DNA of 64,000 bases from Ignelater luminosus. Its lineage: Eukaryota > Arthropoda > Insecta > Coleoptera > Elateridae. A program made the position numbers and the translations under genes. The stretch covers positions 30,509 through 94,508 of the forward strand of contig VTPC01090611.1 of the NCBI GenBank assembly GCA_011009095.1, written 5' to 3'. The notes beneath the pieces were generated by a model. The model saw nothing but the letters and a program-made list of their open reading frames with translations. It searched no databases and was not told the DNA's origin. The first letter of the stretch is position 1. Each line of letters starts with the position of its first letter. Positions 1-11,352 of the stretch are shown piece after piece.

Positions 1-1689
1 TGCAAATTTATGACGTAATTCACGTAAAATATTATTATTATTGTTTCTTAAAGGTTAACAATAGCAAGGCGCTATAAATGTAAATAAAAACAAAGATCTA
101 AATGAAATCTTGGCTATTTCTATTTTTACAAGTTGTACAATTAAAAAAAATGGAAAAAATATTTAAACTGCTAATTTATTAAGATAACTATCACATACAA
201 AAATAAAGCGTAAACTTTATTAAAAAGCGATTATATTTAAAGATGGTAGGTAGGGTGCAATTATTAATATCGTTACGGATACGCGAGAAAGAGAACAATA
301 AGAAATTGAAGACGTCTAACTTTTACACAAAAGAGAAAAGTTATCTTGCAATCACCATCTGTAAATGTGATAAACGATCCTCTTTTGTCATGATGAAGAG
401 TTCTGGCAGAGTGCAAGCCTTCAGCGGTCTTCAAAACCAGAGAACCGCAGGCTACTATATAACCGTTTAAAATCTAATTACAAGAAGTTCTCCATTTCAC
501 CCTCCCGACCGCTTTAAGCTCACTGTTTAGTTTATATTAATATTGAAAGTGTAATCTGGACACCGACCCGTTTTAGCGCCGCCTCAGGGCATTTGAAACT
601 CCCATTATGCGCACTACTTTCAACCAACTTTAGAAAATTACCAATAAAAATCGTATTCCGGCTGTTTAAACTTAATCATTGTTGAAAACTTTCCAAAGAT
701 ATAATAGATATATTTTTATGAGACTTGCCTTTACTTGCGTTTATCTTGTACCTGTTCCTCGTCAAATTCTGAACTTTCATTTCCCTTTATTGTAATTTCA
801 AAGATAATATTTATTTCTCCCATTCATGTTATCAGACTGTAAGTAAGGAGCATTTTCAGTTTTGTTTGTAAAATATTAGTTATCGTACTACCAAATGGCT
901 ACATTAAATAGTCCCACCTATTTGGTGTTGCTGAATACGTCTACTTATTGGTCGGTGCAATTCTTTTCATAGATTAATGGCGAGACTCGAGAATCGCGAG
1001 AAAAGGGACAGCTTAGATCGACTTGACAGACTTCATTGGTGAATCGCAAATTCTTGAATACGGGCAATCGAAGGCTATAGAACATACCGACCGACCATTC
1101 ATCTTTGTTATTTAACAGATTAATTTTGACGTTGGATATAGCTCTATGCCAAGCGAAATTTATAACGAAACAATGCAAATTTAACTTGAATTACACTTAT
1201 ACATTTATTCCATTTTAAGGCCTTTATTATTAAATTAATTTAATACAGCCTAATATACACCTGGAAATTAATATTTATCTTCTCAGTAATATTTTACTAA
1301 ATCTTATTGTAGTTTGACACCTGATAAAACACTTTTTCATTTTTTCGAGTACTTCGTAAGTCGTTTTTACTATTAAATAGATAGAATAATTACAGCAAGA
1401 TGCTTATGTAAGTTTAGAAAAAATCCACTACCAATTTAACAATCAGAATTTTGATATTTTTAGAGCTAGAGGAAAAAGTGCTGTTATCATTGAAAATAGT
1501 ATGATTTATTACCAGAGCGACGAAATACAGTTAGCTATAGTAGTAATCCCATTCTGTTCACCTCGACATAATCTTAAGAAACACCATTACAAAAGTGTCC
1601 TGTAACACCTTAGATAATATGTCGTTGGGGGCAATTTTAATGCCAAAAACGTAGCGTAGGCATCAAGAACCACCACCCTAAAGGTAAAG
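1..1689. other. AT-rich non-coding stretch
   Basis: No reading frame here has a recognisable protein family, codon pattern or splice-site framework. The short open frames (for example 243-470 plus and 945-1178 minus) look like chance. I found no RNA gene or inverted-repeat element. Confidence 0.5.
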
Positions 1690-2680
1690 AATTGTCTAAA
1701 AGCGATCAGGGAAAAAGTACGCATATCAACTTTGACTTAAGTTCTAGCCATTCAGCAATTATACTGACACTGACTACAAACCAAAGAGAAACTTGAAAAA
1801 CTTCACTAACATTGTTCAACAGACTGTTTGGAACAACACCAAAAAAATATCACGTATAACGGTGGGCAAAAATTACCCAGTAGAGATACAAAAAAGAAAA
1901 TCCAGAAGGTAATGGCAGCAAACCCGAGATCTTCCTGATAAGAATATTCTTAACAACAAGGCTCAGACACTTAAACACAAAATAAAAAGACTAAAAGAAG
2001 TAGATATCTATTAACAACTATACAATACTCATTATGGAAAGCAACCAAAAAATACAATGTCTACCCTTAAGACAACCTAATGATAGCTGGAAAAAGAACA
2101 ATCAGGAAAAAGCAAATTTGTTTGCTGATTATTTTGAATTAATTTTTAAACTAAATATAAAGGTCAGAATTTCAGTATGACAATTAAGAAAGTGAAGAGA
2201 GTGTGTTAGTGACACCCAAAAAATCCTGAAACACCAAACACGTATAATCAGACTAACCTACTTAATTAATGCCTACTTCAGATTAAAATATGTACCAGCC
2301 AGGTAGTGTAGCAAAAGTCAATACCCAAACGCGAAAAATCTCTAAGCAAAGCTAAATTATTACCAATTGTTTCAAAATTGTTTTGAGAAACTTTTTATCA
2401 AAACGCTCAAAACTATCATAAAGAATCAACAATTAACACCAAATCATCAGTTTGAATTTAAATGTAAGCATTTAACCATAGAGCAGATACATAGAATTAC
2501 CAACATAATCGAGAAGGTGCTAGAAGAGAAGAAGGTCTGCTCGGCAATATTCGCACACGTTGCCCAAGCATTTTATAAAGTGTGGCAAAAACAAAATATT
2601 ACCTAAACATTCGTAGCACTCATACAGTCTTGCATTTCTGATAGACTGTTCAGATCGGTAGAGGAAGACATCAACAATGA
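1690..2680 (+). pseudogene. Jockey-like non-LTR retrotransposon (LINE) relic
   Basis: The plus strand carries, in order, pieces resembling the end of an AP endonuclease (Ser-Ser-His-Ser-Ala-Ile near 1740), the linker typical of Jockey-type ORF2 (LWKATKKY near 2033, then a frameshift into a frame reading KANLFADYFELIF near 2110), and a reverse-transcriptase block at 2345-2660. That block reads LLPIVSKLFEKL, then QFEFKCKH, then ITNIIEKVLEEKK, and after a stop CISDRLFRS. The order and spacing match Jockey-clade reverse transcriptases. The motif that should contain the first catalytic aspartate (family form FLDVSQAF) reads FAHVAQAF, so that Asp is lost. Several stops and frameshifts make it dead. 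The 5' end and the poly(A) tail were not found. Confidence 0.72.
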
Positions 2681-5362
2681 CCTTCTCGATCATCGGATAT
2701 AAATCCGCTGCACTTTTTTCTGCGGGAACATTTTTCTGCGGAGTTCAGTGGTAACAGAAATTAGAATAGCCTCGAGTAGCTAGCTCAAATCGCAGGAGGG
2801 AGTAGGCCTGCACGGGGTGACTTAGATACCAACTGAGTTGAGCAAAGTTGTATTTATTTATGGGCGCCAGATTCTAAAAACTCGAGGTCCAGAAATATTA
2901 TTATCTCGAATCACAGATAATGTAACTTACCAAACTCGAATTTCCAAATAGGTCTGAAAAAGGGCGAAGGCGACAAAAATAAAACATTAAAATAGACAAC
3001 CCAAAATTTAATGCGACACAGTAATGCAGGTGGTACAAAAGAGAGTTGCAGTACACTAATAGTGTTACCCAGTACATGATATAATACAGTAAACACAAGA
3101 AAATAAATATTCTAGACTCAAAGAAATACAGAGTTTCAGGCAAAAAAAAGGAAAGAAAATAAAAATTATCAGCCTAGAAGACTCAAACAAATAAATTAGC
3201 AACACAATAATTAGATAATAATTAAGAATAGTCGGCGCGTTATAACAAGATACGCGACGGAAACCTAACTGGATAGTCGTTGATTGATCAATCGTGAACG
3301 GTGCTTCCAGGGAGTGCAGAAACCAAAAAAGTGATCTCAATGCAAAACTTCAATAAATTTTGACGCACCCCGTAGATAGCACTCCGCAGATTTCCAAAGT
3401 CTTTAATATAAAATATCAGGTAACCAAATTTTGACCGTAAAACTAACAAAAGAAAGGTAAATACGCAATCTGAACAACAATTTATATCTAAAAACCATAA
3501 GAATCTCCGATATCTAGTTTTACTCGATTAACGCAAAATAATTAATTTAATATTAATGCACCCTATATATTGCTGAACTTAGAAGTTGTACGCATATAAA
3601 TTTCATTTAATAATTTACAAAAATCAACAAATGATTCGATAATCTATACATAACTCGTATAAATTTTCAAAAAAAAGAAATAATGTCCAACAAAGACGTT
3701 CGATAACGGAAAATAAATGCCAAGTATTTATCGTCTGATAATGAAAAAGGCGATACATATAAAAATTATACTAAAATAGTTTGAAGAAACTATTATCGTT
3801 CATTTTACACATAAGAAAATAATAAGTTTTACTCGTAATTGACAAATACAAAAACTATAGATTGCAGAAATATTCAGGGAATTTTGAACAACAATTTAAT
3901 GGCATATGTCTGATGTATCAAACAATACAACGAATATCACGACACACAATAATAGATTAACGCAAAAACGTGAATATCAAACAAATCACACACCTGTACT
4001 ACAGCGATAACAAAGCTGCACGTATCCTTCTGGAGCTGGTAGAACCAGATTGAGATGATCCTCCAGGGTAATCGCTAGCTGACTGCAGATGGAACTTATT
4101 CAGAGAAGTCGTCGAAATTAGCGGACTCGGGAGTTATGAAATCTGATAAAATTCACAGAATCGCCAAATAATTTTCTCAAAAGAAACTCCAAAATAACTC
4201 CAATAATGGAAAGCGGGTCCAGCTCCCCAAATACGGGTAGGTTTTACAAAAACCTTAGAAAAGACACCACCACCACGCTAATTTTAAATTTTCGATTCCT
4301 TTGAATCGGTACTACAACGACAGCTATTCAACTTGAAGTCTCCCCAGAATGTCAAAGCAAGCAAATGTTAGAATATTTTCGCTGCAGTGGGATATACAGG
4401 GTGGTCACAATCTAATTCGGCAATATAATATAATTAAAATTTGAGAATGCTGAAACGACACGTAACAACATTTAAATCATTGATCTATTCATTACCCGCA
4501 TTGAACATTGGAGCGAAGAAATCGTATCTTAACAATAGAAAATACCCCTGGGATATTTGAACGTGTGAAGGGTTCAGTTACAAGAATTAGAAAAGCAGTT
4601 GACTATAGTTTTTTTTAAATGATTTGTTAGTATAACATTTGGTCAAGTGTCAAGATTCCAATGTCGAAAATTTAATTAACTGAACACGATAAAATTCTTT
4701 CAGCATATTTTATAACTAGATGCGTGATTCATTGAATACTAAGGATTATCCTTTCATGTCAACTTTTTGCAAATAATGCATAATTTGATTTGTCACAGTT
4801 CCGATCATCTACCAGATGAAGACTCATTTTTTTGCCAACGGTACCCTTTAGAATATCTTTATGTAAACGATGCAAAACGAGGCAATTTTGCACTTTACCC
4901 TTATTTTGAGGAAAATTACTCAGTGTAAAGTTACTAATAATGCTTCTTCTTATTATTTATTATTATCATTTTAATTATGAGCGTTACAATTTTGTTTTGT
5001 TAATATAAACTTAATATAATGAATAAGTAAGGTTTTTTTTTGCAAAATGCATATTGTGTTAAAATTTTGATTTCAATGTTACAGTTATGTTTTTGGCAAG
5101 TTTAAATTTCGACAGTGACGATGTTTTTTTCATTTGAAGCTTTTTACTTATATCAGAAATGTGCCTTCGTGATTTTACTAATTTTAGATATGGTGTTAAA
5201 AAAATGTTTAAAAAATAAGAAAAAAGATATACTGAGATACTGAACGGAACAAAGAGTTTCATTTTACTAGATAACTATAGATTCCAGAAGAGAAATGTAA
5301 GAGAAACTTTTCTTTCCAAGTTCACTGTAGCAAACAATTTCTCATAATGACTAACATGTCGA
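2681..5362. other. No gene recognised; probable old repeat DNA
   Basis: This stretch is locally richer in GC and CpG than its surroundings (about 2.70-3.40 kb and 4.00-4.40 kb), which suggests old transposon sequence, but no coding domain could be read. A single Tc1/mariner-style end (TACAGGGTGGTC) lies at 4395-4406 with no visible partner. The open frames on the minus strand at 2.9-3.3 kb are low-complexity and hydrophobic and match nothing I know. Confidence 0.4.
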
Positions 5363-5591
5363 CGGCTTATTGGCAAAAGTGACTAAGTCAGATTTATAGT
5401 AGTTTGAATTATTGGTTCCATGCTACATTTACTACCAGAGAAATTAACTGAGTCAACTGGAATACGATAGTGTAGGCTATAGAGATTTTGCAAATAATGA
5501 CTAAATGTATAACTTGTCACTATAATCAGGTAGAACTGATCAGTTTACCTTTTAGTCATTTTTTGACTTGATGACTTTTGGTAATAAGCCG
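5363..5591. repeat. Small inverted-repeat element (MITE-like)
   Basis: The left end CGGCTTATTGGCAAAAGTG (from 5363) faces an inverted copy, CGGCTTATTACCAAAAGTC on the other strand, ending at 5591. The arms are about 28 bp with a handful of mismatches and the unit is about 229 bp with no coding capacity. No convincing target duplication is visible, so the superfamily is open. Confidence 0.5.
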
Positions 5592-5690
5592 ATAAGCAGA
5601 AAAATCGTTTTTTTTTTCTCTACTTTTTATTAATTGTTTGAGCAACTACATCTAACAGAGCTAAGTAACATAAAGATTGAAAATGCAATA

Positions 5691-5722
5691 CGAGGTCTGT
5701 TCAAAAAGTATCGCGAATTTTG
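5691..5722 (+). repeat. Left terminal inverted repeat of the deleted mariner
   Basis: This arm is 32 bp and pairs with 6586-6617, differing at one position (T versus C at the 19th base). A TA duplication lies immediately outside. Confidence 0.9.
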
Positions 5723-5744
5723 TGTTTTTTCAAAAATTATTTAT

Positions 5745-6411
5745 TTATTCATGAATATCTATTTTGTCCCCTTCAAAGTAATCCTCATCAGATATTATAC
5801 ACTTGTGCCAACGTTTTTTCCAATCCTCGAAGCACTTTAAAAAATCATTTTTTGTGATCTTGTTCAGCTCCTCCTTCGATGCCGTCTTTATCTCCTCAAT
5901 CGTAGCGTAGCGTCGTCCTTTCATGGGCCTCTTCAGTTTTGGAAACAAGAAAAAGTCACAGGGAGCCAGGTCTGGGGAATACGGTGGCTGCGGCATCATT
6001 AGTGTGTTGTTTTTGGCCAAAAATTCCCGCACAAGCAACGATGTGTGAGCAGGGGCGTTATCATAGTGCAAAAGCCAATTTTTGTTCTTCCACAAACCCG
6101 GGCGTTTCTGGCGGATTGCTTCGCGCAAATTGCGCATAACTTGCAGGTAATATTCCTTATTGACCGTTCTACCCTGTGGCAAGAACTCATGATGCACCAC
6201 GCCCCTGCAATCGAAAAAAACTTTAAGCAAAACCAAAAGCACGCTCTTCGTCGTTCACATCTTCTCGGCCCTCTGAGAACATTTTGTACCACCGATAAAC
6301 GTTGCTTCGGTCCAAGGTAGCTTCAACATATGCTACAGTCAACATTCGGAATGCGTCCGCGCACTTAATTTTGTTTTTCACACAAAATTTGATACAGATT
6401 CTTTGATCCAT
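5745..6411 (-). pseudogene. Mariner transposase, central deletion and frame break
   Basis: The minus-strand N-terminal half starts at Met 6411 (MDQRICIKFCVKNKIKC) and contains the helix-turn-helix region typical of mariner transposases, ending at DVNDEERA. It then runs into a stop about four codons later, at 6223. A second frame resumes at VFFDCRGVVHHEF and runs to 5745, containing the last two catalytic aspartates in HYDNAPAH and YSPDLAPCDFF. I count 34 residues between these, the DD34D signature. The first catalytic aspartate block (usually a DE-x-W motif) is absent. The junction lies at about 6225-6240, where the two family regions abut with loss of roughly 130-140 codons. The protein cannot be catalytic. 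Confidence 0.92.
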
Positions 6412-6585
6412 TTTTTGGAATAGGCAAAAATCGAAGACGAGCCAAAACACGTCCAAGCAAAACAGCTGTCAAAAATTAACTAAACATTCAAAATTGCCGA
6501 ACTTGTCGGCATTAGTGAGGGACATGAGTACCAACATAATGCCACAAAGAAATCGAAAATCTAATATACGTAACCCGCGGAAATT

Positions 6586-6617
6586 CAAAATTCGCGATGC
6601 TTTTTGAACAGACCTCG
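6586..6617 (-). repeat. Right terminal inverted repeat of the deleted mariner
   Basis: Inverted partner of 5691-5722. TA follows at 6618-6619. Confidence 0.9.
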
Positions 6618-6619
6618 TA

Positions 6620-9600
6620 CACCCCTACTGTACTAGTACCCTAATGTTTTAATAATTTTGAAGATGGAGGTAAAGATGTGTAAGTAATTTTGAAGAAATT
6701 TTTGTTTGGGTATTCATCAATTACCTACACCACTAGAAAAAACACGAAAGGTTGTCTTTTCTTCTGGATTTTTGTTAGATGACGTCCAAAACCAATGCAT
6801 ACTAAAATTTCTGTGTAAAAAAGGTTCAAGAAGAAATCCTGAGCACAAAAGGTTTGCATTTTTATTTTTACTGTTATTGTTGAATGAATCTTCTTATAAT
6901 GATGCAATTGTTTATGAATTTTTAAATGTGCAAATATGTGTTACGATTTTCTTTTAAAGAGCTCTATTGCAAAAAAATTTTAAATTTAACTGACTCTGGC
7001 ATGAGAATTAAATTAAATAGCTGTGATTTTATCTATGATGTGATCACAGGTTCGTAAAGTTTAAAATTTAAAACAAAAGCGTTATACTTACATTTTGAGA
7101 AATATATAAAGCAGCTGTTTATGCAGCAAAATGCAAGTTTGGATTGGAAGCGTAATAAAAATAAACAGGTCAACAGGTGTTACACGATTACAAGACCGTT
7201 TTCAACGATTTTTTAAAGTATGGAACTTAGATATTCAGAATTACCAGATGATGTATAGATGACTGTAGTGCTATATATCCCTTAGCATCATATTATTTAG
7301 ATTACATAAATCAACAGGCTTTGATAATAATGGACAAACATAGAACATCTTTTTATTTTGAACTAAAACTGGAAATCGAATCTTATAACAAATTTATCAT
7401 TAAATCCCAGCACAACTACGTTGTAGTAAATGGGGATATAATTAATTGAAACATAAATCTCAAGCTACTAGGATAATTTACGTGTTGTTGTTTACGCAAC
7501 TAGAATTCCTTTTCTACAAGGAGACTACCTGTAGATTAGTCAGATCAATTTTAAGTTTATGTGACCCCGCTGAAATATTGTTTTAATGATATGCAAGCAA
7601 TAAGGTAACTAGAGTTTTGAAATTTACCTTATGAGAATGACACTGTTGTATCTCATTGTTCTTTCAAATGCGCATAGCTCTGAACCTAAGATTTAAATAT
7701 CTTTTTTTTTGTTTGTTTATTTGTTTGAGTTTTTATTAATAATCAACAAACTTTGAGCAACATCTAAAAATCGAATGGAGGTTCATGTAAGAAAATTCAA
7801 ATATTACATACTTAGTCATCTGCAAGATCTCCCACAGACCATGGTTATATATATAATATATACTATGACAACACTATTTAAATAATACCATTAGAACAAG
7901 ATTTTGTGCACAAAGCAAAACACTTTGTTGTGTGTATGTAGTAAATTGTTTCCTACAACCCGAGAGAAATTGATTAACAGCAGTAGTTCAATGTGAATTT
8001 TGATTTTGACTTCGCATTCTTCAACAGAAGGCCTCTTTCAAGTGACACCTAAAGAGAAACCAGACATAGAATATTTTGATTAAAGTGAAATACCCTATAC
8101 ATTTTGAACGACTTTTTCAAAGAAAATTGTAAAAAGAGTTTTAACAAGAGAAGTTTCAAGGTGGTCTTTTTGAGGTTTTTAGTATCCTTAATATTTAATA
8201 AATCTTTTTTTGTCCAAGTTTGGCACTAGAAGCTAGAGATATTAACAAATATCTGCTCTTTTCTAGCGTCCAACAAATCGATTTTTATTTCTATTTCTGC
8301 ATTGTATTGTATTGTTCAATTATACACTTCAATCGATTGTGAGATTTCCAATTGTGCAAAAGAAGTATATTATCTTCTCTTGTCTCTAGACAAATGAAAA
8401 TATATTAGTAACATTGTTGTTTGAACAGAATTGGAATTCTAAGAAAGTGTAGAAAATGTTAGGGTTTGATTTTGTAACTAAGCGCAGAGTAAATTTTGGG
8501 TCTATCAAAGTTTTCTACATTTCCCTAATATTATGTAAACAGTTAGATTTATGGTTCTTGGGCATCGTTACCGTTTCATGCAAATCAGTACCATCAATAA
8601 ATAGATTATTGTTGTTCTAAAGACAAGAGTTAGTTAAAGCTACAACCAATAATTCTGTAGTTTACTGTTTGAGAACGCATTTAAAAGTAATAATAAATCA
8701 CAAGAATTGCTCAAAGATCTAGAAATCCCTATCATCTGACCTTACCGATTTAAATACACCTCAGGTGATAGCAAGAGCAAAATTTAACAAACTAAATTTT
8801 TTAAACTATGCAATCAACTAAAAACGTGATGGATATAGTAAACACATCTCAACAAAATTCCAAATGGTTGAATAAATATTAAAGCTACTTTTAAAATGAA
8901 TTTTCTATTGAAATTTTCAACTACAAAAGTTTTGACCACTTGACATCAATTTTGAGAATTATTGACAGACTTGACAGATCACTATTTGCTACTGAGATAG
9001 AACCATTTAGATCATTTAGCAACTTTGCTTTATTTTTGATTGTAGACCAGCTTAATTTTACAACTATTTTGCACATGCGTTTATCAATCTCGTGATCTCT
9101 TTCCTGAGATCTCAACAGAGATAAGGTGTACCATCATCTGACCTTTGAATTCTGAGATTCTAAGGTAACGACGTCTAATATTAAAACAGAACTCAATTTC
9201 TATTTAAGTTAACATTATTTTTAAAATATTACACAACATTCTTGATTTAGTTCACTCAATAATTGCAGCAACGAAGAATTTATAGCAGAATGTTAAATAA
9301 ATACAATCATCGAAGTGCCAACTATAAGCTTTATCTTATAGAATGACCCAGAATGGTAAGAATGATAATACTTATCTCAAGATTTTTTAATTTGGAACAC
9401 CGTGTATCTGTTATTGCGATTTAAAAAACTATAGAATCAGTTTTCGTTTGATGCATGCACCTATCTTGAATTAGTAGTTTTTCTGTTACATAGCGCACTG
9501 TTAATCGTTAATCAATTTAAAAGAAAGTAAATGCAATACACTTGTATGTATAAAAAAATCAGTAGTAATAGTTGTTGGTGGTATAAAATTTGTTGAGTTG

Positions 9601-10144
9601 TCAGAGGTTGGCTAAATTGTGTTTAAATATTACCGCCTTCTTCCTCTTAATTCTCTGCTCTCAGCGTTCTTTTGTGTTGTTGCCGTGTGCATTGCATTTC
9701 AATTATTCAAGCTATGTTTTTCTTTAAATACAGTTTACATAAAGACTACGAATGTGTTTTATTGATAAATTTTCAAAACACCTACAATAGTTGTTTTATG
9801 CCCCGCTGCGCCAGATATTGATATGCAACAATAGAGCATGGGCACTTTGATGTAATTTTTTTTCCGCAATTCCTAATAGCTACAGGAAGACCATTGAAAT
9901 TTAATAATACAACAATAGGTCCTGTAATAATGTTGACGGTGTGCGCAATAAACAATACAAAATAAACTAAATTAAATTTAATTTAAAAAGCCATAGACAA
10001 TACGTGGTGTTTTTAAGGTTATTGCACCTTATGAAACCATATTGCGTTTAATCAAATCTGTTTTATATCGGGTGTAGAAATAATTTGGGATTTAGATTTT
10101 CTTAAATAGTGCATACAAATCAGTTGTTCTATTTAGATGATATA
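6620..10144. other. AT-rich non-coding stretch
   Basis: I find no coding region with family similarity. A short AT microsatellite lies near 7845-7865. The open frames at 6706-6957 (plus) and 8921-9115 (minus) look like chance. An intron of a gene whose exons lie outside the window cannot be excluded. Confidence 0.4.
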
Positions 10145-11350
10145 CCGTGTTGGGCAAAAGTATGTAACACTTCAACTATCTCTAATACCACAGGGATGTT
10201 TTAGAATGTAATTAATGTAAGGGGACAGTTTACGATTTCGCTTAATTCCGGTTTATAGTCAGAAATGGTAACAACCCTATTATTTTAATATTGGTGTATC
10301 TTTAAAAAAAGATCTAGCGGATTAAGGCTCGGAGAACGATATAACTTCCTACTTAGAAACCTGCAGTTTAAGTACTTTCGAGCATTTTGAGCATGAGAAA
10401 CTACACGGGTAAAAAGGAATACTTAAACCAAGCATATACGTAATTTCAGCAATTATTTTTTAAAGTAAGTAAAATAATTCTTATATCAAAAATATTGATT
10501 TGCACCAAGAAATGAAGAATGTTCCATTGAAGAAAATCATTTTTCTAAAGAATTGTTTTCATTGGAAATAACTATGCTTCTTTTGATGTGATCATATGCT
10601 CAAAAATATTCTTTTTGTTTTAATAATACCGCAATTCTTGATTCAAGTATACCACTGTTGGTTCTTCTTAATAAAAATAATTGTATTCTTCATGTGAAGG
10701 ATATAATTTCAAATAACACGTATATGCAGGAAGGTTTGACCTAAGCATAAATATGTTTAAAACAAGAATCACCTATTTATATCGTATCAAAATGGCCTCC
10801 CAGTGAACAGTTGTTTTAGGAAAGAATGATTTATAAATTGTTATAGTTCATTTATTAAACCAGATTAAACGTAGTTTAATTAAACAATTAATTACTGAAG
10901 AATTTTTAAATATGTAGCGCATGTACTTAACCCATTGTAAACACGTTTACCTGGTTTTTTCGTTTGATCATGATCATTTAAAAGTTTTAAATATGCAGAA
11001 TCCATTTTTTTTCTTTTTGTTTATTGACAGCTTCTACTAATTGCTTGCACACACAACAATTATTTTCATGGTTTTAGATGTAAGTTGCAAATGTTTCTTG
11101 ACGATTATTAACGTTTTTGAACGTTTTAAATAGATATACTTTTTTAATAATTAGAAATAGAGGTTTCAAATCTCATATTATGGACTTATGGAATATTTCA
11201 TTTAGAATAAAAAGATTGTTATTATTTTCAGTTAAACGAAAATGTGTCAATAGGCTTATTACGTTTTTCATGTATTTAAAAACCCGGTAGGAAATTTATT
11301 TGAATATCGTTAGTGGTATTTGAGTGTGTCTCAATACTTTTGTACAACAC
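10145..11350 (-). mobile_element. Heavily decayed Tc1/mariner-like element
   Basis: The left end (CCGTGTTGGGCAAAAGTATG from 10145, TA before it) and the inverted right end (GTGTTGTACAAAAGTATTG, ending at 11350, TA after it) are similar over about 25 bp with indels. Between them on the minus strand lies a fragment of a DDE transposase. The 1.2-kb size suits Tc1/mariner. The rest of the coding region is no longer readable, so this is an old insertion, and the assignment of both ends to one element is inferred. Confidence 0.55.
10305..10398 (-). pseudogene. DDE transposase fragment
   Basis: The minus strand reads NARKYLNCRFLSRKLY followed by RSPSLNPLDLFL. The family form of the second block is RSPDLNPLDFFLWG, which contains the last catalytic carboxylate of Tc1/mariner-like transposases in insects. 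Here one Asp of the motif is Ser. Only about 30 codons are recognisable. Confidence 0.6.
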
Positions 11351-11352
11351 TA

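Larger units (their letters stand above)
5691..6617 (-). mobile_element. Internally deleted mariner-family transposon (DD34D type)
   Basis: The element is flanked by TA dinucleotides (5689-5690 and 6618-6619), the standard Tc1/mariner target duplication. The terminal repeats start CGAGGTCTGTTCAAAAAG and match over 32 bp with one difference (5691-5722 against 6586-6617 inverted). At 927 bp it is about 0.4 kb shorter than an autonomous mariner. The missing part is the middle of the transposase, so the copy can only be mobilised in trans. The ends are well preserved, so the insertion is fairly young. Confidence 0.93.

Noticed and set aside
3065..3340. Hydrophobic minus-strand frame resembling a small membrane protein
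   Set aside because: Composition is that expected of AT-rich chance frames; there is no homologous motif and neighbouring sequence looks like old repeat DNA.
2681..4390. LTR retrotransposon
   Set aside because: GC-richer patches suggested one, but I found no paired direct LTRs, primer-binding site or gag-pol motifs.
5999..6320. Open frames overlapping the deleted mariner on both strands (6045-6320 plus, 5999-6292 minus)
   Set aside because: They are shadows of the transposase frame; only the minus-strand frames at 5745-6242 and 6223-6456 encode family motifs.
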